This document shows positions 33,963 to 41,626 of a DNA stretch of 60,066 nt, piece after piece; position 1 is the first letter of the stretch; each line of letters starts with the position of its first letter. This DNA is from Treponema sp. (GTDB taxonomy: Bacteria > Spirochaetota > Spirochaetia > Treponematales > Treponemataceae). Location of the stretch: contig JAEDJA010000014.1 of the NCBI GenBank assembly GCA_016296575.1, positions 1-60,066 on the forward strand, written 5' to 3'. The notes under the pieces were generated by a model, which worked only from the letters and a program-made list of their open reading frames with translations, ran no database searches and was not told the DNA's origin. Made by a program: the position numbers and the translations under genes.

Positions 33963-35501
33963 ATGATTGGAACATTCTGGTCTTTGGTCCCACCTATCGT
34001 GGCCATTGCGCTTGCCCTTCTGACAAAGGAAGTTTATTCATCACTTTTTGTCGGAATCATCATTGGCGGTCTTTTTTACGCCATTTCAACTGCAGCCGGT
34101 TTTTCCGGATTTGTAGACCATGTTCTTCAGAACGGACTTATTTCATCTGTTTCTGATTCCTACAATGCCGGTATTCTGGTATTCCTGGTAATTCTTGGCA
34201 TTATGGTTGCTCTTATGAATAAAGCCGGTGGATCTGCCGCTTTCGGTGAATGGGCAAAAAAACACATCAAAACAAAAGTTGGTGCCCAGGTTGCTACAAT
34301 CATTCTTGGAATTGCAATTTTCATCGATGACTACTTCAACTGTCTTACAGTAGGTTCAGTTATGCGTCCTGTTACAGACCGTTTCAAGGTTTCTCGAGAA
34401 AAGCTGGCTTATCTTATTGATGCTACTGCTGCACCAATCTGTATCATTGCTCCAGTTTCATCATGGGCAGCTGCAGTTGCAGGATTTGCCGGAGAAGGTG
34501 AAAACGGATGGGCTTTGTTCTGTAAAGCTATTCCTTATAACTACTACGCCCTTCTTACAATCATCGCCATGTTTGCACTGGTATTCATGAAAGTTGATTT
34601 TGGTTCAATGAGCAAATACGAAAAAGCACTTCAGATGATGAGCGAAACTTCAGAAGAAACAGAAGAACGCAACGGAAGTTCAAAAGGTACTGTTGGTGAT
34701 CTTATTATTCCAATTGCAATCCTTATTGTATTCTGTATCCTTGGTATGATTTACTCAGGTGGATTTTTCACAGCTCAGGTTGAAGAAGATGGTGTCATGG
34801 TTGCAAGCTCTGCCTACCACAATATTATTGAAGCTTTCAGTAATGCTGATGCTTCAGTTGGTCTTGTAATCGGTTCTTTTGGTGCTCTTATTGTAACTCT
34901 TATCCTCTATCTTGTACGCCGTATTCTTTCTCTTAGAGAAATGATGGACTGTGTTCCAGAAGGATTCAAAGCTATGGTTCCAGCCATTCTGATTCTTTCA
35001 CTGGCATGGACACTTAAAGCAATGACAGATTCTCTTGAAGCAAAAGATTACGTAGCAAGTCTTATTACAAATGCACAGGGACTTAAATATTTCCTTCCTG
35101 CAATTATTTTTGCTATTGCTGTTGGTCTTGCTTTTGCAACAGGTACATCTTGGGGAACATTCGGTATTCTTATTCCAATCTGTATTGCAGCCTTCCCAGA
35201 AGTAAGCGATCCAATCCGCATCATTTCAATTTCTGCATGTATGGCCGGTGCTGTTTGTGGCGATCACTGTTCACCAATTTCAGATACAACAATTATGGCT
35301 TCAGCTGGTGCAAAATGTGATCACGTAAAACATGTTTCAACACAGCTTCCATACGCACTCAGTGTAGCAGCTATTTCTTTCGTTTGTTACATTCTTGCAG
35401 GATTTGTACATAACTTCTTTATTCCACTGGCACTTGGTTGTGTTTGTGTAATTGGCGGTCTTTTCATTATGAAAAAGAAAGGATTTGCTGTAGAAGCATA
35501 A
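33963..35501 (+). CDS. nhaC: NhaC-family Na+/H+ antiporter
   Basis: 512 residues, about 12 transmembrane helices. Opening MIGTFWSLVPPIVAIALALLTKEVYSSLFVG and the conserved DDYFNCLTVG and GDHCSPISDTTIMAS motifs place it in the NhaC/YqkI-type antiporter family (cation/proton exchange; some members exchange amino acids or organic acids). Start at ATG 33963 with AAGGAG 8 nt upstream. The in-frame extension from 33936 is rejected. Confidence 0.85.
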   Translation: MIGTFWSLVPPIVAIALALLTKEVYSSLFVGIIIGGLFYAISTAAGFSGFVDHVLQNGLISSVSDSYNAGILVFLVILGIMVALMNKAGGSAAFGEWAKKHIKTKVGAQVATIILGIAIFIDDYFNCLTVGSVMRPVTDRFKVSREKLAYLIDATAAPICIIAPVSSWAAAVAGFAGEGENGWALFCKAIPYNYYALLTIIAMFALVFMKVDFGSMSKYEKALQMMSETSEETEERNGSSKGTVGDLIIPIAILIVFCILGMIYSGGFFTAQVEEDGVMVASSAYHNIIEAFSNADASVGLVIGSFGALIVTLILYLVRRILSLREMMDCVPEGFKAMVPAILILSLAWTLKAMTDSLEAKDYVASLITNAQGLKYFLPAIIFAIAVGLAFATGTSWGTFGILIPICIAAFPEVSDPIRIISISACMAGAVCGDHCSPISDTTIMASAGAKCDHVKHVSTQLPYALSVAAISFVCYILAGFVHNFFIPLALGCVCVIGGLFIMKKKGFAVEA

Positions 35502-35523
35502 AATCGCTGAATATCGTCGTTAC

Positions 35524-35567
35524 GCGCGTTGGTCGGAGTAGATTTTTTCCGATTGACGCGCTTTTTT
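35524..35567 (+). terminator. Terminator of the nhaC gene
   Basis: 14-bp stem (35524-35537 with 35548-35561) including three G-U pairs, 10-nt loop, then six T. Confidence 0.8.
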
Positions 35568-35574
35568 ATAGTCC

Positions 35575-36054
35575 CTATCTTTTTTTCCGTGTGTTTCGTC
35601 GGCTTAATAAGAAGAGTACTGAAATAAAAATAATCAGGAAGAATAGAATGCTGAAAATTGCTCTGCTGGAATTAGTTTTGCTTACGGCAGTTACATTTTC
35701 TGCACTCTGATTAGAAGAATTGCCGGATTTTCCACTGGAGCTTGATTTTGATTTTGCTGGTTTTCCGCCACCGTTTCCGCTTGATCTGTCAGAACTCATT
35801 ACATATTCAGAATTTGTGCTGCCGGCTGGTAAACCGATTCCGCTGTCACCTCCGCCCACACCGCTTGAAGTAAGCATTATGACCAGAATGATTATTGCCG
35901 CGTAAAGAATTCCAAATCCACCGGAAATAAAAAGCTTTCCCTTTAAAGTCCAGCGGGTTTTCCACCACATAAGAAAAATTCCTACTGGTGAAAGAATTAC
36001 CGAAATGAGACATGCCAGTGCTGTAAAATCCCACAGGGAATCTTTATTGAACAT
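35575..36054 (-). CDS. Small membrane protein with Ser/Gly-rich linker
   Basis: 159 residues: two N-terminal hydrophobic segments (about 10-30 and 42-63), a low-complexity Ser/Gly/Asn/Lys linker (about 65-125), and a C-terminal hydrophobic helix followed by RRNTRKKR. This positively charged tail would face the cytoplasm. The tail helix plus RK cluster recalls sortase or PGF-type anchors but without their sorting motif. Function unknown. Confidence 0.6.
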   Translation of the reverse strand: MFNKDSLWDFTALACLISVILSPVGIFLMWWKTRWTLKGKLFISGGFGILYAAIIILVIMLTSSGVGGGDSGIGLPAGSTNSEYVMSSDRSSGNGGGKPAKSKSSSSGKSGNSSNQSAENVTAVSKTNSSRAIFSILFFLIIFISVLFLLSRRNTRKKR

Positions 36055-36071
36055 AGGCGCTCCAATCAGGA

Positions 36072-37133
36072 TTAAATAAATTCTTTTAGTTCTGTAGAAA
36101 GCAAACAGGAAGCTTTTTCGTGGGTAATTCCACTAGGGTGCCAGTCTGTGCCAATTCCATCAGCTTCTTCCTGAACTGGAAATTTAACTGCCTTGATTTT
36201 TACAGCTGGGAAATCTGTCTTGAAAAGCTTTACGGCTTCTTCAACAGCAGGAAAGAGATCTTGTCCCATAATACCAAGACAACAACAGATTTTAGCCTTA
36301 GGACTTCTTCGGTGAACATCTTCAATCAATTCACGGTAAGCAGCGGTAAAAGTTTTGATGCGGTCTTCCTGTCCACGGGTGTAACTGGCATCGTTTGTTC
36401 CCAGATTGATTACAACAACGTCCGGTGAAAAACGGCTTTCATTCCAAATTTCCGGTTCTTTATTTAATCTAAGGGAGATTGATTTATCTGTGTATGGCCA
36501 GCAGGTTGGCATGTTCCAGATAGTATTTGGAAGATTTACGCTTGGATCCACATAGGAAGAAATGATTCCAATTCCACTCCAGCTTACAAGACTGTATTTT
36601 GCACCAAGTTTTCTGGCGGTTTTTACAGCATAAGCCAAATCCGGGCGTTCAGTAAGGGTAGTGAAAGTATCTTCATTCCATTTTCCTTCAAGGCCGTAAC
36701 CACAGGTAATGGAATCACCAATGAATTCAATTTTTGGAGCATCAGGATTATCTTTTGTCCGTAAAAGCTTTCCGTCAATTTCCAGTGATTTAAGACCGGC
36801 AGAACCAAAGGCACATTCGCTAAATTTCAGCACTTTAATAGAAACCTTCTGCTTTTTTTCACTTTCAAAAAGAGTGATTCCATTTACGTTTTTATCCAGA
36901 ACGATGCGCTTATCTGGGGCTTCAGAAAATTCTTCTCCATATTTTGCAGTGAAGACAGCAATAACACCGTGGTTTGTTTCGGCATGATTACCTGGATCAC
37001 TTAAAATGATGGCATCAGCTTTTGTACCGGCAAAAGAAAACTCAAAACCGGAAGCAGAGTAATCAAAATAGCGGGTTCCGTCATCATCAAGAAAACGTCC
37101 GGTCCAAATAAGAGAGTCAGGTGTAAGCTTCAT
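36072..37133 (-). CDS. SGNH/GDSL hydrolase, CE2-like acetyl esterase
   Basis: 353 residues, no signal peptide. N-terminal beta-sandwich (residues 1-125), then an SGNH domain: block I FIGDSITCGYG (nucleophile Ser), block III VINLGTNDAS, and C-terminal DWHPSG with the catalytic His. The two-domain layout is that of carbohydrate esterase family 2, which deacetylates xylan or mannan. It fits the glycan-degrading theme of the GH130 and GH27 genes. Its start codon overlaps the upstream gene's stop by 1 nt (TAATG). Confidence 0.85.
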   Translation of the reverse strand: MKLTPDSLIWTGRFLDDDGTRYFDYSASGFEFSFAGTKADAIILSDPGNHAETNHGVIAVFTAKYGEEFSEAPDKRIVLDKNVNGITLFESEKKQKVSIKVLKFSECAFGSAGLKSLEIDGKLLRTKDNPDAPKIEFIGDSITCGYGLEGKWNEDTFTTLTERPDLAYAVKTARKLGAKYSLVSWSGIGIISSYVDPSVNLPNTIWNMPTCWPYTDKSISLRLNKEPEIWNESRFSPDVVVINLGTNDASYTRGQEDRIKTFTAAYRELIEDVHRRSPKAKICCCLGIMGQDLFPAVEEAVKLFKTDFPAVKIKAVKFPVQEEADGIGTDWHPSGITHEKASCLLSTELKEFI

Positions 37134-37726
37134 TAGTTATCCTTAAAAACAGGCATAAAGTGAATGATATAATCAATAAAAGATGCGTAACTGCAGATAA
37201 GACAAACACAGAAAAGTCCAAGTGAAACATAGCGCAGTGTTGCATAAGGAAGATTTAATTCCAGGCGAAGTGCAGTTTCAAGGGCAAGTGCAAAAAATCC
37301 GGAAACAACGTACATTACGGTTTTAAATTTTCCACCTTTTCTAGCAGCAATTGAAACACCTTTTTTTACCGCAACCATTCTTAAGAAAGTCATAGTCATT
37401 TCGCGGTAAATTATTAGCATGAAGATGATTGCAGGAATATAGCCACCGTCATTTCCATAAGAAAAAAGGAAACAGCAGAAAGTTGTAAGATGAAGAATTA
37501 CATCAGCAAAAGGATCAAAAATCTTTCCAAAATCAGAAACTTCATTGTATCGGCGGGCAAAAAAACCGTCAAAAAAGTCGGTAAGCTCAAGAAATGCCAG
37601 AAGTGGGATAATAATAAGTCCAGAAGGTTTTACAAGGACATTGAACCAGATAGGAATAAAGTATAGAATAAATACCAGCGGTGCTAATGCAAAGCGGATT
37701 GTTGTAAATTTGTTAGACAGTTTCAT
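37133..37726 (-). CDS. pgsA: CDP-alcohol phosphatidyltransferase (PgsA-like)
   Basis: 197 residues, about five to six membrane helices. The catalytic motif is complete: LTDFFDGFFARRYNEVSDFGKIFDPFAD, matching DGxxARx8GxxxDxxxD. Likely phosphatidylglycerophosphate synthase in phospholipid synthesis; other CDP-alcohol transferases cannot be excluded. Start at ATG 37726: TTGCTA, 17 nt, TATATT and then exactly 6 nt precede it, so it is predicted leaderless. A longer form starting at 37744 would overlap the promoter. Confidence 0.85.
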   Translation of the reverse strand: MKLSNKFTTIRFALAPLVFILYFIPIWFNVLVKPSGLIIIPLLAFLELTDFFDGFFARRYNEVSDFGKIFDPFADVILHLTTFCCFLFSYGNDGGYIPAIIFMLIIYREMTMTFLRMVAVKKGVSIAARKGGKFKTVMYVVSGFFALALETALRLELNLPYATLRYVSLGLFCVCLICSYASFIDYIIHFMPVFKDN

Positions 37727-37732
37727 ATATGT

Positions 37733-37761
37733 AATATAGAACAAAAAGACAGATTTAGCAA
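37733..37761 (-). promoter_or_regulatory. Promoter of the pgsA-like gene, leaderless
   Basis: Minus strand TTGCTA (37761-37756), 17-nt spacer, TATATT (37738-37733); predicted +1 is the A of the ATG at 37726. Confidence 0.7.
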
Positions 37762-37831
37762 TTAAAACACAGCAAAATGTAACTTTTGTCTAAAAAACTG
37801 AAATTTAATCAGAATTTTATACATGACACGT

Positions 37832-37860
37832 TGACATTAACTTAAGAATTCTTTATATTC
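37832..37860 (+). promoter_or_regulatory. Promoter of the tRNA-Thr/rpmG/secE/nusG cluster
   Basis: TTGACA (37832-37837), 17-nt spacer, TATATT (37855-37860), about 30 nt before tRNA-Thr. Confidence 0.8.
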
Positions 37861-37897
37861 ATAGAACGCGTGTTTTGTTAATGTTATTCGCGAATTT

Positions 37898-37970
37898 GCC
37901 TTTATAGCTCAGTCGGTAGAGCGCAACCATGGTAAGGTTGAGGTCTGCAGTTCGATTCTGCATGAAGGCT
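37898..37970 (+). tRNA. tRNA-Thr (GGT anticodon)
   Basis: 73-nt cloverleaf: acceptor GCCTTTA/TGAAGGC, D-arm AGCTCAGTCGGTAGAGC, anticodon stem CAACC/GGTTG with loop ATGGTAA (anticodon GGT), T-arm with TTCGATT. The CCA end is not encoded. Position before rpmG, tRNA-Trp and secE is the usual bacterial order. Confidence 0.95.
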
Positions 37971-38004
37971 GCATAAAATGGTACTTTAGTACAGGAGTAT
38001 ATAA

Positions 38005-38181
38005 ATGGCAAGTAAGAAAAAAGGTGCAGTTGAAATCATCGCATTGCAGTGCACAGAATGCAAACGCAAAAACTACACAACTTACAAAAACAGAAAAAAT
38101 ATTACTGGTAAGTTGGAAAAAAATAAGTATTGTCCTTTCTGCAAAAAATCAATCTTGCATAAAGAAACAAAAGCAAAATAA
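38005..38181 (+). CDS. rpmG: 50S ribosomal protein L33
   Basis: 58 residues, too short for a typical ORF cutoff. MASKKKGAVEIIALQCTECK starts it, and two Cys pairs (CTEC and CPFC) form the zinc ribbon of the C+ type of L33. AGGAG is 7 nt before the ATG. It sits between tRNA-Thr and tRNA-Trp in the classical secE-nusG neighbourhood. Confidence 0.97.
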   Translation: MASKKKGAVEIIALQCTECKRKNYTTYKNRKNITGKLEKNKYCPFCKKSILHKETKAK

Positions 38182-38220
38182 TTTTTTATATTTTCTGTCG
38201 GAAACGGCAGTTTAATATAT

Positions 38221-38293
38221 AGGGGTGTAGTTCAGTTGGTAGAGCACCGGTCTCCAAAACCGGCTGTCGTGGGTTCAAGTCCTACCGCCCCTG
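38221..38293 (+). tRNA. tRNA-Trp (CCA anticodon)
   Basis: 73 nt: acceptor AGGGGTG/CGCCCCT, D-arm GTTCAGTTGGTAGAGC, anticodon stem CCGGT/ACCGG with loop CTCCAAA (anticodon CCA), T-arm with TTCAAGT, discriminator G. CCA end not encoded. Confidence 0.96.
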
Positions 38294-38312
38294 ATTTTTA
38301 GAGGATATTAAT

Positions 38313-38495
38313 ATGGCAAAGATTACCCAGTTTTTCCGAGAAAGCAAAGCAGAATTGAAGAAAGTTGTATGGCCTACAAAAGAAGATGTACTGTCTTCAA
38401 TTAGGGTTGTAATCATTTCAACACTGGTTATTGCAATTGTGCTGGGTCTCCTTGATTTTGGATTCACAGAAGCCTTCCGCGCAATAATGAAATAA
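38313..38495 (+). CDS. secE: Preprotein translocase subunit SecE
   Basis: 60 residues, single-span form. The amphipathic helix with FFRESKAELKKVVWPTKEDV is the conserved SecE signature, followed by one transmembrane helix. It clamps SecY in the translocon. Located between tRNA-Trp and nusG; GAGG precedes the ATG. Confidence 0.96.
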   Translation: MAKITQFFRESKAELKKVVWPTKEDVLSSIRVVIISTLVIAIVLGLLDFGFTEAFRAIMK

Positions 38496-38507
38496 GGCGG
38501 TTTCAAG

Positions 38508-39065
38508 ATGTCCAAAAGCTGGTATATCCTTCAGACTTATACAGGTTATGAATCAAAGATTGAACGTTCAATCCGCCTTTTTTTGGAGAAAGGTGAGCTT
38601 GATTCAAACATTGTAACCGATGTTCGTGTTCCAATCGAAGAAGTGGTTGAACTTAAAGACGGTAAAAAGAAAGTTCGTAAAGACAAGTTCCTCCCTGGTT
38701 ACTTGATGCTTGAAATGGACCTTCCTGAAATCGGTTGGAAAGACACATGTAACAAAATCCGACACATTCAGGGTGCAACTGGTTTCGTAGGAACTGACCC
38801 TAATGTTCGTCCTCGTCCAATCACAACAGATGAAGCTAAAAACCTTCTTATGAAAGCAGGTGTAATTAAAGGTGAGAAAACACAGCGTGTTAAAACATCC
38901 TTTACTGTTGGTGATAAAGTTAAGATTTCTGACGGTCCATTTGCTTCCTTTACTGGAACAGTTAAAGACGTCAAAGCAGATAAAGAAATGCTTAGCGTTG
39001 AAGTTGAGATTTTTGGACGACCAACACCTGTTGAACTTAGTTTCCTTCAGGTCGAAAAAATTTAG
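38508..39065 (+). CDS. nusG: Transcription termination/antitermination factor NusG
   Basis: 185 residues. NGN domain (SWYILQTYTGYESKIERSI, LPGYLMLEM, GATGFVG) that binds RNA polymerase, then a KOW domain (VGDKVKISDGPFASFTGTVKDV). It couples transcription with translation and Rho. 12 nt after secE. Confidence 0.97.
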   Translation: MSKSWYILQTYTGYESKIERSIRLFLEKGELDSNIVTDVRVPIEEVVELKDGKKKVRKDKFLPGYLMLEMDLPEIGWKDTCNKIRHIQGATGFVGTDPNVRPRPITTDEAKNLLMKAGVIKGEKTQRVKTSFTVGDKVKISDGPFASFTGTVKDVKADKEMLSVEVEIFGRPTPVELSFLQVEKI

Positions 39066-39077
39066 TCAATTACAGGT

Positions 39078-39104
39078 GCCCGTATCCCAAATACGGGCAT
39101 TTTT
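39078..39104 (+). terminator. Intrinsic terminator or attenuator between nusG and rplK
   Basis: Perfect 8-bp stem GCCCGTAT/ATACGGGC (39078-39085, 39091-39098) with a 5-nt loop, then CATTTTT. It separates the secE-nusG unit from the ribosomal protein genes. Confidence 0.85.
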
Positions 39105-39202
39105 CACCTGTTCTTGGGAGAGTTATAAGTCCGTTGGACCTCTGTATCTCGTTAGAAAGTAAGTCTATATGACTCTTTCACACCAATTTTGGGAGAAATA
39201 AA

Positions 39203-39634
39203 ATGGCTACAAAAAAAGTAACAGCCGTAATCAAGTTGCAGTGTCCTGCAGGAGCAGCTACTCCAGCTCCTCCAATTGGACCAGCTCTTGGACCTCACGG
39301 TGTAAGTGCTCCAAAATTTGTACAGGAATTCAACGATCGTACAAAAACTATGGAACGCGGACTCATCATCCCTGTAGTTATTACTGTTTACCAGGACAAA
39401 TCTTACACATTTATCCTCAAAACACCACCAGCAGCAGTTCTTATTAAGAAAGCTGTAAAAATTGAAAAGGGTTCAGGAAATCCTCTTCGTGACAAAGTTG
39501 CAACACTTTCAGCAAAAGATCTGGAAGAAATTGCAAAAACAAAGATGCCTGATATCAATGCTAATGATATCGAAGCAGCTAAAAAAATCATCGCCGGAAC
39601 AGCACGTTCAATGGGCGTAGAGGTGGAGCAGTAA
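39203..39634 (+). CDS. rplK: 50S ribosomal protein L11
   Basis: 143 residues. KLQCPAGAATPAPPIGPALGPHG is the N-terminal signature; the RNA-binding C-terminal domain ends with AKKIIAGTARSMGVEV. GGGAG is upstream. The 137-nt leader after the nusG stop holds the terminator and could hold autoregulatory sites. Confidence 0.98.
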   Translation: MATKKVTAVIKLQCPAGAATPAPPIGPALGPHGVSAPKFVQEFNDRTKTMERGLIIPVVITVYQDKSYTFILKTPPAAVLIKKAVKIEKGSGNPLRDKVATLSAKDLEEIAKTKMPDINANDIEAAKKIIAGTARSMGVEVEQ

Positions 39635-39635
39635 T

Positions 39636-40313
39636 ATGAAACATGGAAAAAATTACCGCGCTGCTGAAGCAAAATATGATCTCAGCAAAAAATATAGTGT
39701 ATCTGATGCAGTAAAAATGATTCAGGACATGAAATTTGCCAAATTCGACGAAACTGTAGAAGCTCACGTAGCTCTTCGTCTGGAAAAAAACCAGACAGTT
39801 CGCGATACACTGGTTTTCCCAAATCAGTTCCGTGGCGAAAAGAAAGTTCTCGTATTCTGTAAAGGCGACAAAGTAAAAGAAGCTTTGGATGCAGGTGCAG
39901 CTTACGCAGGTGAAGAATACATCGAAAAAGTAAAGGGTGGATGGCTCGAATTCGACGTTGCTGTTGCTACTCCTGATATGATGAAAGATGTAGGACGCCT
40001 TGGTATGGTACTCGGACGCAAAGGTTTGATGCCTAACCCAAAAACAGGAACAGTTACTGTAGATGTAGCAAACGCTGTAGCCGAACTTAAAAAAGGTCGT
40101 ACAGAATTCCGCGCTGATAAAGCTGGTGTTGTTCACATCGCTGTAGGTAAATGTTCTATGGATACAGCTAAAATCGCTGAAAACATTTCAACACTTGTTG
40201 CTGAAATCAACCGCAAAAAACCAGCTGGTACTGCCGCAGGTTTCATCCAGTCAGTTGCTCTTTGTTCATCAATGGGTCCTGGCGTATGGGTTGATTACAA
40301 GGATGGTGAATAA
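39636..40313 (+). CDS. rplA: 50S ribosomal protein L1
   Basis: 225 residues, complete: rRNA-binding domain halves around the insertion GRLGMVLGRKGLMPNPKTGTV. L1 is a translational repressor of the rplKA operon in other bacteria. Starts 1 nt after rplK ends; its stop overlaps the rplJ start (TAATG). A 182-codon antisense frame over this gene is an artefact. Confidence 0.98.
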   Translation: MKHGKNYRAAEAKYDLSKKYSVSDAVKMIQDMKFAKFDETVEAHVALRLEKNQTVRDTLVFPNQFRGEKKVLVFCKGDKVKEALDAGAAYAGEEYIEKVKGGWLEFDVAVATPDMMKDVGRLGMVLGRKGLMPNPKTGTVTVDVANAVAELKKGRTEFRADKAGVVHIAVGKCSMDTAKIAENISTLVAEINRKKPAGTAAGFIQSVALCSSMGPGVWVDYKDGE

Positions 40314-40825
40314 TGGCTATCGCAAATAAAATCCAGCCTGCTAAAGCAGAAGCAATTAAAAACGCTAAAGAAACTCTTGGCGAATACACAGACTTCATCT
40401 TCGCTGACTACCGTGGACTTACTGTAGAACAGATTACAGCTCTCCGCGACAAGCTCCGCGAAAAGAATGCTGTACTTAAAGTTATCAAAAATAACTTTGC
40501 ACGCATTGCTTTCGAAGAACTGAAAGTAGAAAACGTAGCTGACTATCTTAAAGGACCAACAGTAATTGCTATGGCCAAAGAAGACAGCAACGAAGTAGCA
40601 AAAGTTCTCTTCGACTTTGCAAAAGACACACCAGCTCTTGCTGTAAAAGGTGCTTCTATTGCCAATGAAAACTACGATCTGGCAAAAATCACTGCTTACT
40701 CAAATGTTCCTGGAAAGAAAACATTGTACGCTATGCTTATGTCTGCTATGAATGGCCCAGTACGCCAGCTGGCAGCTACAATCAAAGCATACGGCGACAA
40801 GAAAGCCGAAGAAGGTGGAAACTAA
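40313..40825 (+). CDS. rplJ: 50S ribosomal protein L10
   Basis: 170 residues. N-terminal rRNA-binding domain (FIFADYRGLTVEQITALR, LKVIKNNFARIAF) and C-terminal helix that binds L7/L12 dimers. Coupled to rplA by a 1-nt overlap. The last 39 bp, including the stop, are repeated 101 bp downstream (40888-40926) in the unusually long 254-nt rplJ-rplL gap. Downstream of the repeat, 40927-41079 holds only weak dyads and the rplL ribosome site. Confidence 0.98.
   Translation: MAIANKIQPAKAEAIKNAKETLGEYTDFIFADYRGLTVEQITALRDKLREKNAVLKVIKNNFARIAFEELKVENVADYLKGPTVIAMAKEDSNEVAKVLFDFAKDTPALAVKGASIANENYDLAKITAYSNVPGKKTLYAMLMSAMNGPVRQLAATIKAYGDKKAEEGGN
40787..40825 (+). repeat. rplJ 3'-end repeat, original copy
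   Basis: The final 39 bp of rplJ including TAA; 38 of 39 bases match 40888-40926. Confidence 0.95.
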
Positions 40826-40887
40826 ATTTCCGCTAGTCGCCGTTTGCGTAATTGGAACAGATTACACGTCAGTGCTCTCGCACTGAG

Positions 40888-40926
40888 GCATATGGCGACA
40901 AGAAAGCCGAAGAAGGTGGAAACTAA
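40888..40926 (+). repeat. rplJ 3'-end repeat, extra copy
   Basis: Non-coding copy of the last 12 codons plus stop of rplJ, one C-to-T difference. The 62-nt spacer (40826-40887) ends in a CAGTGC/GCACTG hairpin. High identity implies a recent event. Confidence 0.95.
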
Positions 40927-41079
40927 GTTTCTAACTTCGAAAAATGCAACTATACACGTTCAGGCTTCATAGCTGTCGACTGTTCGTGTTGAAAGGGCAG
41001 AAAAAATCAGTTGATTTAATCCTGCCGCCGGAAACGGAATATATTAATAACGTGGTAAAAATCCACAGGAGAAGACAAT

Positions 41080-41457
41080 ATGGCAGCTCTCACAAATGAT
41101 CAGATTCTTGATGCAATCGCATCTATGTCAGTTCTTGAAGTTTCAGAACTCGTAAAAGCTATGGAAGAAAAATTCGGTGTAACAGCCGCTGTAGCAGTAG
41201 CAGCAGGTCCTGCAGCAGGTCCAGCAGCAGCCGCTGAAGAACAGACAGAATTCACTGTAACACTAGAATCATTCGATGCAGCTAAAAAAATCCCAGTTAT
41301 CAAAGCTATTCGCGAAATCACAGGTCTCGGACTTGGTGAAGCTAAAGCTCTTGTTGAAGGTGCTCCAAAAGCTGTTAAAGAAGGCGTTTCTAAAGCTGAT
41401 GCTGATGAAATCTGCAAGAAAATCGAAGAAGCTGGTGGAAAAGCAAGCAAAAAATAA
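41080..41457 (+). CDS. rplL: 50S ribosomal protein L7/L12
   Basis: 125 residues. N-terminal dimerisation domain, Ala-rich hinge (AAVAVAAGPAAGPAAAAEE), and the factor-binding C-terminal domain (KKIPVIKAIREITGLGLGEAKALVEGAPK). AGGAG precedes the start. Highly expressed codon pattern. Confidence 0.98.
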   Translation: MAALTNDQILDAIASMSVLEVSELVKAMEEKFGVTAAVAVAAGPAAGPAAAAEEQTEFTVTLESFDAAKKIPVIKAIREITGLGLGEAKALVEGAPKAVKEGVSKADADEICKKIEEAGGKASKK

Positions 41458-41485
41458 GCTTGATTTTGCAGCTTAATAAATGAAA

Positions 41486-41520
41486 GGTTGGGGCTTTTAG
41501 AGCCTCAGCCTTTTGCTGTT
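41486..41520 (+). terminator. Attenuator between rplL and rpoB
   Basis: 10-bp stem (41486-41495 with 41501-41510, two G-U pairs), 5-nt loop, then TTTTGCTGTTTTT. A partial terminator here would keep RNA polymerase genes below ribosomal protein levels, as in other bacteria. Confidence 0.75.
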
Positions 41521-41626
41521 TTTAAATTCAATTTCCTGAATAACAAATAATCGGTGGAATTGATGCTGTGGAGAGTTTACTCCATGTAGTCATTCACACT
41601 GAACCCATATTTTTTAGGAGAAGCTG

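Noticed and set aside
39588..40136. 182-codon open frame antisense to rplA, with similar long antisense frames over rpoC (47874-48452), fhs (6546-7064) and leuA (10812-11306)
   Set aside because: They lie wholly within strongly supported genes, are rich in Phe/Cys/Tyr as expected of the reverse frame of this codon usage, and have no ribosome site or family resemblance.
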